A DNA stretch of 7,471 nucleotides, taken from the NCBI GenBank assembly GCA_028699715.1, contig JAQVUC010000045.1, forward strand, positions 1 through 7,471. The letters run 5' to 3'. Origin of the DNA: Anaerolineaceae bacterium (GTDB taxonomy: Bacteria; Chloroflexota; Anaerolineae; Anaerolineales; Anaerolineaceae). Below, piece by piece: positions 1 to 5,713 of the stretch (the stretch's first letter is position 1; each line of letters opens with the position of its first letter). A program made the position numbers and the translations under genes. The notes beneath the pieces were generated by a model that was not told the DNA's origin, ran no database searches, and saw nothing but the letters and a program-made list of their open reading frames with translations.

Positions 1-571
1 CGATACAGTCGATGCCCTTTTGAAGACCGTCAATCACTTCATCAGCCACAGCAGGCAGGCTGAGCTCCGGACCCTGGTCGAAAGGAATGCCTTTTGGCGA
101 CGGAATGCGCACATCCACTTCCCCAGGGTAGGGCAGGTTATTGCCGCCATTTAAAAAGAAGGTGACATGCGCGAATTTTTCCGATTCTGCACAACGTAGT
201 TGGGATTTGCCTGCCTTGCTCAGCACTTCCCCCAAGGTATGATCAAGTCTGGATGGGGCAAAGGCAACCGGCAGATCCTTAAATTTGTCGTGATACAAAG
301 TCAGGATAACAAACTCAAGATCTTTAAGCTGCTTCCGCTCAAAATGCGGAAAATCAGCTTCAGTGAAGGCTTCAGTCAGCTCAATTTCCCGTTCGCCCCG
401 GCGGCAGCAGAAAATGACCGCGTCACCGTCCTGAACCAGGCCAAGGGGCTGTCCGGCTGAGTCCAAGCGCACCAGAGGCTCCATGTAATAATCGGTCTGT
501 CCGCCTGAATAAGCTTGCCTGACTGCTTCCCCCAGGAGAATGCCGCCGTGAAGATCTCCATTTTTGTTCAT
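1..571 (-). CDS. iPGM (gpmI)-like protein lacking the N-terminal catalytic half; 3' end outside window
   Basis: The frame is open for 190 codons and runs off the left edge. It aligns with the second part of 2,3-bisphosphoglycerate-independent phosphoglycerate mutase. Visible are DGDAVIF (48-54), R58 and R61 matching the substrate-binding arginines of the NFRxDR motif, QLRCAESEKFAHVTFF (124-139, normally QLRIAETEKYAHVTFF) with K132 and H135 kept, NGG (141-143) and SPK (158-160). The usual SPKVATYD is changed to SPKGIPFD. The start at 571 has GGAGG about 9 bases upstream, so it looks like a true start. However, it corresponds to about residue 205 of a normal ~510-residue enzyme, so the N-terminal metal-site DG motif and the catalytic serine are absent. 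An in-frame ATG at 586 would add only five residues. The gene lies 25 bp after the HAD gene ending at 597 and is probably co-transcribed with it. It is not expected to be a normal mutase; it may be a remnant, half of a split enzyme, or a specialised homologue. Confidence 0.75.
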   Translation of the reverse strand, partial: MNKNGDLHGGILLGEAVRQAYSGGQTDYYMEPLVRLDSAGQPLGLVQDGDAVIFCCRRGEREIELTEAFTEADFPHFERKQLKDLEFVILTLYHDKFKDLPVAFAPSRLDHTLGEVLSKAGKSQLRCAESEKFAHVTFFLNGGNNLPYPGEVDVRIPSPKGIPFDQGPELSLPAVADEVIDGLQKGIDCI

Positions 572-596
572 AGCGCCTACCTCCATTAATGCTATC

Positions 597-1385
597 CTAT
601 TTTTGGTCCAGATCAGCTGGATTTGAGGACTGGAATCTACCATCAAGATTGACTTTCGGGCTGGACGGAAAGATGTCAAGCAGATCTGTAATTTGATGGA
701 TGATCAGGTCAGGTCGATTTTCGTCCGTGATGGTAGCCTCGGCTAGTGCTTCCGGGCTGGTCAGGATGATCGTAATGCCAAAGCCGGCTGCCCGGGTTCC
801 GGTGACGTCACGCTTTAGATTGTCGCCAACATAAGCACAGCGCGAGGGGTCGACACCCGCGTTTTGGGCAGCTATGTGGTAAATTGCCGGGTCTGGTTTG
901 CGAATACCCAACACGGAAGAAAGGGCAACGGATTTGAAATAGGGGGTAAAGCCATCCGCTTCCATCCACTCTGGGATCTCGCTGGTGGTGATCAGGTTGC
1001 TGATGATCCCAAGCGTGTAGCCGCGATCATAAAGGGTTTGAACCACATCTTTACCATGCTCCACCACCACCCGCAGCCCCATAGACTGGCGATACTGGTA
1101 GGTCAATTCTGTGCCTAGTGGTCCGATGCGTTCTGCTGGAAAATCAAAGGCAAGCCAACGCGTCCAAAGTTCGGACTCGGGTGCTTCGCGCATGGTGTCA
1201 AAGGCCCACTTGCGATAGACCTTATAGCGTTGGTCCAGCTTTTCTAAGAAGCTTTCCGGAGATTCGTCGGTACCGACCAGTTCAACAATTCTTTGCCTGG
1301 CTTTAGCCTGGTGTTCATCATTCTGGGTGAGCTTTCGCAGCGTATTCCCAAGGTCGAGAAAAACCGCTTCAATTTCCTGGATCAT
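597..1385 (-). CDS. HAD-superfamily hydrolase, subfamily I-like (paralogue 1)
   Basis: This 262-residue cytoplasmic protein shows the four HAD motifs in order. Motif I is FLDLGNTL with nucleophile D11, motif II is GIISN with S129, motif III is RKPDP with K163, and motif IV is YVGDN...D with D188 and D193. Residues of about 17-105 form a helical cap (C1 type), as in phosphoglycolate phosphatase or haloacid dehalogenase relatives. The second Asp of the usual DxD is Gly13, as also happens in other HAD proteins with a DxGN motif I, so phosphatase activity remains possible. Substrate is unknown; a small phosphorylated metabolite is the default inference. A ribosome binding site (GGAAGG) lies about 7 bases before the ATG. 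The gene follows its paralogue by 31 bp and precedes the iPGM-like gene by 25 bp. It has a C-terminal tail of nearly 20 residues (after DIFP) that the paralogue lacks. Confidence 0.85.
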   Translation of the reverse strand: MIQEIEAVFLDLGNTLRKLTQNDEHQAKARQRIVELVGTDESPESFLEKLDQRYKVYRKWAFDTMREAPESELWTRWLAFDFPAERIGPLGTELTYQYRQSMGLRVVVEHGKDVVQTLYDRGYTLGIISNLITTSEIPEWMEADGFTPYFKSVALSSVLGIRKPDPAIYHIAAQNAGVDPSRCAYVGDNLKRDVTGTRAAGFGITIILTSPEALAEATITDENRPDLIIHQITDLLDIFPSSPKVNLDGRFQSSNPADLDQK

Positions 1386-1416
1386 TTGTCAGCCTTCCTT
1401 ATTAAAAGGACCGCGT

Positions 1417-2148
1417 TTATGAACGTGGAGGGAAGATATCGAGGAGTTGCTTGATTTCCTTGATAACATGATCAGGTTTGAGGTCACTCGACTGTGGTTC
1501 TTTGGCCAAAGTGGCTGGCTCTTCAATCAGAACCATCATTCCGAAACCTGCCGCCTGGGTTCCTTCTACGTCCCTGATGGGATTGTCTCCCAGATAAGCA
1601 CATTTGGCAGGCTCCACGCCTATCACCCTGGCAGCCAGTGTGTAAATCGTTGGGTCGGGCTTGCGGATCCTCACCTTGGAGGAAAGGATAACGGCCTTGA
1701 AATAAACGGTTACACCATCTGAAATCATCCAGTCCGGAATTTCTGTTTCCGTAATTGTGTTGGCGATGATTCCTAATTTATAACCGCGGCGGTCGAGTTC
1801 GGCGAGGGTATCTTTGACATCTTCACGGGCAACGCGCCTGCCGTCGTGGTCGCGCCACAGCCGGGTAAGGCGGCTAACGTTGGGCGCGATGATCTCAATG
1901 GGGTAGTCCGGCAGGAGCCACTGTGTCCAAAGTTCCATTTCCGAAGCATCCAAAAGCGATTTCTTTGCGAGACTGCGGTAAGCTTTCCAGTTTTTTTCCA
2001 GCTTTTCAAAGAAAACTTCGGGGGTTTCCGTTGCGTTGACCAGGGTCATCAGGTCATCTTTTGCCTGTTGTTGAAACCCGGGGTCTTCTATAACAATACG
2101 CAGCGTGTTGCCTACATCCAAGAAAATGGCTTCGATATCAGGTGTCAT
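1417..2148 (-). CDS. HAD-superfamily hydrolase-like protein, motif II Ser replaced by Ala (paralogue 2)
   Basis: This 243-residue protein is collinear, without gaps up to about residue 203, with the HAD protein encoded next to it at 597-1385. I count 54 identical residues of 84 across positions 120-203. Motif I is FLDVGNTL (D11), motif III is RKPDP (K163), and motif IV is YLGDN...D (D188, D193). Motif II reads GIIAN, so the Ser/Thr that normally hydrogen-bonds the phosphoryl group is Ala129. The DxD second Asp is Gly13, as in the paralogue. Activity may therefore be reduced or altered, although nucleophile, Lys and acidic cluster remain. The start at 2148 follows a strong GGAGG site about 6 bases upstream. 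It is the first gene of the leftward operon, divergent from the LacI gene. The substrate cannot be named from sequence. Confidence 0.84.
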   Translation of the reverse strand: MTPDIEAIFLDVGNTLRIVIEDPGFQQQAKDDLMTLVNATETPEVFFEKLEKNWKAYRSLAKKSLLDASEMELWTQWLLPDYPIEIIAPNVSRLTRLWRDHDGRRVAREDVKDTLAELDRRGYKLGIIANTITETEIPDWMISDGVTVYFKAVILSSKVRIRKPDPTIYTLAARVIGVEPAKCAYLGDNPIRDVEGTQAAGFGMMVLIEEPATLAKEPQSSDLKPDHVIKEIKQLLDIFPPRS

Positions 2149-2212
2149 TATTCCTCCAGGATCGTTTTAACTTTCAAAATCAAAAAAAATGTAATGAATC
2201 TTTCAATTGCAT

Positions 2213-2241
2213 ATCTTACGACAAGATCCACCAATTTGCAA
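2213..2241 (-). promoter_or_regulatory. Predicted sigma-70-type promoter of the leftward HAD/iPGM-like operon
   Basis: On the minus strand TTGCAA (plus positions 2236-2241) and TAAGAT (2213-2218) are separated by 17 bp, each matching the consensus hexamers at 4 of 6 positions. This leaves a leader of roughly 55-60 bases before the ATG at 2148, including an AT-rich stretch. The match is moderate and the intergenic region is AT-rich, so other hexamer pairs could be used. Confidence 0.4.
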
Positions 2242-2251
2242 GTAATCTTGC
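2238..2251. repeat. Small inverted repeat GCAAG-TAAT-CTTGC between the divergent promoters
   Basis: Perfect 5-bp arms are separated by 4 bp. The repeat overlaps the -35 element of the predicted leftward promoter and ends 8 bp before the -35 element of the rightward promoter. It could be a protein-binding site affecting either promoter, but arms this short also occur by chance. Confidence 0.25.
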
Positions 2252-2259
2252 GAAAACTA

Positions 2260-2288
2260 TTGACTTTAAGCCAAAGAGATTGTAAACT
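2260..2288 (+). promoter_or_regulatory. Predicted sigma-70-type promoter of the lacI-uxaE-SDR-larA-gnd operon
   Basis: TTGACT (2260-2265, 5 of 6 consensus) and TAAACT (2283-2288, 4 of 6) are separated by an optimal 17 bp, which puts transcription start near 2294-2296. It is the only well-spaced plus-strand promoter I see in the intergenic region, and it lies directly before the operator palindrome. The regulator is therefore probably the first gene of the operon it controls. Confidence 0.6.
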
Positions 2289-2298
2289 ATAGCAGTCA

Positions 2299-2314
2299 AT
2301 GCACACGTGTGCAT
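2299..2314. promoter_or_regulatory. Candidate LacI-family operator, perfect 16-bp palindrome
   Basis: ATGCACACGTGTGCAT is a perfect palindrome with a central CG step. That is the usual architecture of LacI/GalR-family operators, where the hinge-helix leucine of each subunit wedges into the central CpG. It lies at about +4 to +20 relative to the predicted start site and 14 bp upstream of the regulator's ATG, an ideal place for repression. Binding by the adjacent regulator (autoregulation plus control of the downstream catabolic genes) is inferred from position and symmetry. Confidence 0.7.
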
Positions 2315-2328
2315 AATGAGAGGACCCA

Positions 2329-3354
2329 ATGGCAGTTACCATCAAAGACATCGCAAAAAGGGCAGGGGTTTCACACTCCACAGTTTCCCGCGCGCTGCGG
2401 GTTAATCACCTGGTGTCAAGTGAAACCGCCAGGCGAATTCGCCAGGTTGCCCAGGAAATGGGCTATAGACCCAGCGCGGTGGCGCGCAGCCTCAAGACAA
2501 AACGGACCCAGGTTTTGGGCGTGATTGTCAGCAGCATTTCCGATCCATTCTTCGGCGAAATCCTCAACGGCATTGAAGTGAGCGCACAGGCTGGAGGCTA
2601 CAGTCTGTTCATCGCAGCCTCCCAACACGATCCTGTCAAGGAACGGCAAATTGTTCAAACGATGATGGAGCAGCGCACAGATGGCGTCATAATTTGCTCG
2701 TCTTCCTTTAGTCCAGAGCACGGCCGGGAGTTGCTCTCATACGGATTTCCGGTGGTGGTGGTCAATCATCAAGGCAGCGAAAGCTTTAATTACTCCATTT
2801 ATCATGATGATGTTGATGGCAGCTCACAAATCACCCGGCATTTGATTTCGCTTGGACACAAAAGAATTGCCTATCTGGGCAATTCCCAATCGGGCCGGAC
2901 AACGCAGGATCGCTTGCGAGGTTTCCTGGATGTCATGTCTGACGCGAATCTCGAGGTTCCAGACTCCTACATCCATCATGTGGAAGGTGGGGATCCGAAA
3001 CTTGGCCAGGAGAGTGTTGAATACTTCACGCGATTATCAACCAAACCAACGGCGATCGTCTGCTTTAATGACACGCTGGCGATTGGGGTGGTGAAAGGTT
3101 GTGAAAAAGCAGGATTAAGGATTCCAGACGATCTATCGGTGACCGGTTTTGACAATATCACTTATTCAGCCTTTACCGCGCCGAGTCTCACTACCTTTGA
3201 CCAGCCAAAATTCTCTATAGGACAGGAAGCCGCCCAACTTTTGTTGGATTTGCTAAAAGCCGAGGATGGAATCATTCCAGACACACCAAATGTGAAAGTG
3301 CTGCAAGGGAAGTTGTTGGTCAGGGAATCAACTGGCATTCCCAGTGAGGATTAA
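2329..3354 (+). CDS. LacI/GalR-family transcriptional regulator, probably of hexuronate catabolism
   Basis: The 341-residue length is typical of the family. The N-terminal helix-turn-helix is at about residues 3-24 (VTIKDIAKRAGVS...TVSRAL), with the hinge helix at about 48-57 including AVARSL, whose Leu55 is the expected minor-groove wedge. A periplasmic-binding-protein-like effector domain follows from about 62 (VLGVIVSSISDPFF) to about 335, including FNDTLAIG and SVTGFDN. The start is set by AGAGGA about 5 bases upstream and by the canonical MAVTIKDIA beginning. Its effector is probably a hexuronate or aldonate pathway intermediate, because uxaE, SDR, larA-like and gnd genes follow directly; the exact ligand cannot be read from sequence. 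It is most likely a repressor acting on the palindrome at 2299-2314. The uxaE-like gene begins 8 bp after its stop. Confidence 0.93.
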   Translation: MAVTIKDIAKRAGVSHSTVSRALRVNHLVSSETARRIRQVAQEMGYRPSAVARSLKTKRTQVLGVIVSSISDPFFGEILNGIEVSAQAGGYSLFIAASQHDPVKERQIVQTMMEQRTDGVIICSSSFSPEHGRELLSYGFPVVVVNHQGSESFNYSIYHDDVDGSSQITRHLISLGHKRIAYLGNSQSGRTTQDRLRGFLDVMSDANLEVPDSYIHHVEGGDPKLGQESVEYFTRLSTKPTAIVCFNDTLAIGVVKGCEKAGLRIPDDLSVTGFDNITYSAFTAPSLTTFDQPKFSIGQEAAQLLLDLLKAEDGIIPDTPNVKVLQGKLLVRESTGIPSED

Positions 3355-3362
3355 TCGAAACT

Positions 3363-4871
3363 ATGAACACAGCATTGTCTCTCAAAGCAAATACCGACCT
3401 CTCCCTCATCCCACAATCCATTTTGCGTTACAGAGGATTGGAATTAGGTCTGGCAAATGCATCAGGTGGCAAGGAATTGGTGATCCTGGCTTCAAGCAAT
3501 GATGTGAGACTCAAACGATTTGAAGGCGAGCAGTCGGAATTCGGGGAAGGAAAACTCTTGCGAGGACCTCTTTCGTCTGCCAACGCGGCAGCATTGAGGG
3601 AATTACTACCCTGGCTCCAACCGCAGGTATTGGGGCTAAAGACCTCGGCGGGCATGGGAGATCGCTTGGGGCTGGCAACACCCGGGCATGTTCGGGCTAC
3701 CCGCATGTGCCAGGGAAAAGTGGCTCCGATATTCGCACAGCAATCCATCAGGGAACTAACACGGACCGGTCGCACGCCCCAGCAAGTTATGGATGATGCC
3801 ATGTGGGGCGTCTTCCAGGAGAACTGGCAGGAAGGCTTTGGCGCGGACGCGGACCATCTGAAAACTGAATCTGATATTGATGCCTGCCTTGCTGCTGGTT
3901 TTACATTCTTCACAATTGACCCGGGCGAATTCGTGAATGATCAAGCCGACAACCTTGGATTGGAAGACCTCAAAATTCTGGCTGTGGACCTTCCGTCCGC
4001 GCTGAGAATGACTGAGAACGATCTGCTTGAAAGTTCGCACACCATACAAGGACTGAACATTTATTTTTCTGAAGCAATTTTGCTAAAGGCAATGGTGAAA
4101 TACGGGCATGCTGTCTGGCATGTCGTAAAAATGTATCAGCACCTGCGCAATTCCAGCGCTGGAAAACCCTTTGAACTGGAAGTATCGGTTGATGAAACGA
4201 AGTCACCAACCAGTCACGCGGAACACTATTACATTGCCCGTGAGTTAAAGCGGATGGGGGTTCAGTGGGTCAGCCTGGCTCCCCGTTTTGTGGGTGAATT
4301 TGAAAAAGGCGTCGATTACATAGGAGATCTGGCCACCTTTGACGCCGATATCAGCGGGCATGCCGCCATCGCCAAAGAGTTGGGACCTTACAAGATCAGT
4401 CTCCATTCGGGTTCGGACAAATTCAGCATTTATCCCATAGCCGCTCGCCGGACAAGGGGACTTGTGCACCTGAAAACTGCCGGAACCAGCTACCTGGAAG
4501 CAATTCGCACCATCGCGGAAATCGACCCGGCCTTTTTCAAAGAAATTTTTAAATTCTGCCTGGGTCGCTACGAGCAGGACAAGCTCAGCTATCATGTTTC
4601 TGCCCGGTTGGAGCGGGCTCCAGGCATCCAGGAGACATTGACCCCCAACGACTATCTGGACAACTTCGACGCGCGTGAGATCATTCATGTCACATTCGGC
4701 TCGGTGTTGCAAGAGAAAACCCCCGATGGCACCTGGCGTTTTTATGACCGTTTGATGGCATTGCTCTCCCAGCATCCCGAAGTATATGCCAACAACCTTG
4801 AACGACACTTCGTGCGGCACCTGAAGCCGTTCTGCCTTAAATCAAAGCCTACAACCACTAAGACGAAATGA
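3363..4871 (+). CDS. uxaE: D-tagaturonate epimerase (tagaturonate/fructuronate 3-epimerase), UxaE family
   Basis: UxaE interconverts D-tagaturonate and D-fructuronate, so that galacturonate-derived carbon can join the glucuronate branch without the UxaB/UxaA altronate steps. The 502-residue protein is close to the length known for Thermotoga UxaE. Recognisable family blocks are GDRLGLATPGHVRA (99-112), FTIDPGEF (183-190), EVSVDETKSPTS (273-284), SLAPRFVGEFEKGVDYIGD (304-322), KISLHSGSDKFSIYP (344-358) and VHLKTAGTSYLEA (368-380). The His, Asp and Glu residues in these blocks are candidate metal and catalytic ligands. I assign no exact roles. GAGGA at the end of the lacI gene lies about 12 bases before the ATG, a rather long spacing that suggests translational coupling. 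The stop overlaps the first ATG of the next gene (ATGA). The enzyme should be cytoplasmic; no signal peptide is visible. Confidence 0.9.
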   Translation: MNTALSLKANTDLSLIPQSILRYRGLELGLANASGGKELVILASSNDVRLKRFEGEQSEFGEGKLLRGPLSSANAAALRELLPWLQPQVLGLKTSAGMGDRLGLATPGHVRATRMCQGKVAPIFAQQSIRELTRTGRTPQQVMDDAMWGVFQENWQEGFGADADHLKTESDIDACLAAGFTFFTIDPGEFVNDQADNLGLEDLKILAVDLPSALRMTENDLLESSHTIQGLNIYFSEAILLKAMVKYGHAVWHVVKMYQHLRNSSAGKPFELEVSVDETKSPTSHAEHYYIARELKRMGVQWVSLAPRFVGEFEKGVDYIGDLATFDADISGHAAIAKELGPYKISLHSGSDKFSIYPIAARRTRGLVHLKTAGTSYLEAIRTIAEIDPAFFKEIFKFCLGRYEQDKLSYHVSARLERAPGIQETLTPNDYLDNFDAREIIHVTFGSVLQEKTPDGTWRFYDRLMALLSQHPEVYANNLERHFVRHLKPFCLKSKPTTTKTK

Positions 4872-5710
4872 CGGGTGAAAAGATGATGGAAATAAAACAA
4901 ATTTATGATTTTTCAGACCTTTGCGCTGTCGTAACTGGTGGGGCAGGCGTCCTTTGCGCGGAAATGTGCCGGGCTCTGGCAAGCCTGGGCGCGAAGGTTG
5001 CCATTTTGGACCTCAACCTGGCAAACGCACAAAAGCTGGCAAATGAAATCCAGGAAAACGGCGGCACGGCGCTGGGCATTGCCTGCAATGTGCTGGATAA
5101 AGAGAGCGTGCAGTCAGCCTGCGATCAGGTTCTGCAAACTTTCGGCAAGGTGGACATTCTGATCAACGGTGCCGGTGGAAATAAAGCTCAGGCAACCACC
5201 AGCGCTGAATTACCATTTTTCGATTTACCCCACGACGCCTTGAAATGGGTGTTTGAGCTGAACCTGATGGGGACTATTCTGCCCTCGCAGGTGTTTGGCA
5301 AGAAAATGGCTATGCAGGAGCAGGGTGTCATCCTGAACATTTCTTCTATGAATGCCTTTCGCCCCCTCACACGCATCCCTGCCTACTCGGCAGCCAAGGC
5401 TGGGGTCAGCAACTTCACCCAGTGGCTGGCGGTGCATTTGACGCAGGAATACTCGCCCAGGATCCGCGTGAACGCGATTGCCCCTGGATTCTTCGTTACC
5501 GAACAAAATCGCTTCCTTCTCACTGACCAGGAAACTGGTGAACTGACATCACGTGGAGAAACCATCATCGCGCACACGCCCATGAACCGCTTTGGCACGC
5601 CAGAAGATCTGGTGGGCACTGTTTTGTGGTTGGTATCGCCAGCCTCGGCCTTCATCACTGGTGTAGTTGTACCGGTGGATGGCGGTTTTTCAGCTTTTAG
5701 CGGAGTTTGA
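4868..5710 (+). CDS. uxuB: SDR-family D-mannonate oxidoreductase / fructuronate reductase (UxuB type)
   Basis: Predicted to reduce D-fructuronate to D-mannonate with NAD(P)H. It is a classical SDR: glycine-rich TGGAGVLC (23-30) with Cys at the last position, D48 after the second beta strand favouring NAD(H), NGAG (100-103), N132, and the catalytic triad S160, Y173, K177 (YSAAK). A long specificity segment (TEQNRFLLTD, 211-220) and the C-terminal end DGGFSAFSGV match the Bacillus YjmF/UxuB-type SDR rather than the unrelated long-chain E. coli UxuB. The frame opens at 4868 with an ATGA overlap to uxaE, but GGGTGA precedes ATGs at 4883 and 4886, so translation may start there; the loss would be five or six residues outside the Rossmann fold. 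The next gene starts 3 bp after the stop. Confidence 0.87.
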   Translation: MTGEKMMEIKQIYDFSDLCAVVTGGAGVLCAEMCRALASLGAKVAILDLNLANAQKLANEIQENGGTALGIACNVLDKESVQSACDQVLQTFGKVDILINGAGGNKAQATTSAELPFFDLPHDALKWVFELNLMGTILPSQVFGKKMAMQEQGVILNISSMNAFRPLTRIPAYSAAKAGVSNFTQWLAVHLTQEYSPRIRVNAIAPGFFVTEQNRFLLTDQETGELTSRGETIIAHTPMNRFGTPEDLVGTVLWLVSPASAFITGVVVPVDGGFSAFSGV

Positions 5711-5713
5711 CGC

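Noticed and set aside
376..561. 61-codon minus-strand frame starting 10 bases inside the iPGM-like gene
   Set aside because: It is the out-of-frame shadow of the iPGM-like reading frame, which carries the conserved motifs.
586..660. Upstream extension of the iPGM-like frame into the end of the HAD gene, which could restore an N-terminus
   Set aside because: The frame is open a short way upstream (ATGs at 586 and within the HAD 3' end), but it overlaps a well-supported HAD gene and shows no iPGM N-terminal motif. The GGAGG before 571 fits that start best.
2182..2189. Run of eight T on the minus strand in the leftward leader, possible intrinsic terminator
   Set aside because: No GC-rich stem precedes it; the flanking sequence is AT-rich leader just before the HAD ribosome binding site.
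1846..2292. 148-codon plus-strand open frame across the start of the second HAD gene and the intergenic region
   Set aside because: It is antisense to a gene with clear HAD motifs, has no recognisable domain, and runs across both predicted promoters.
2148..2381. Minus-strand 77-codon frame spanning the control region and overlapping the lacI start
   Set aside because: It would begin inside the conserved LacI DNA-binding domain and cover the promoters; no ribosome binding site or family resemblance seen.
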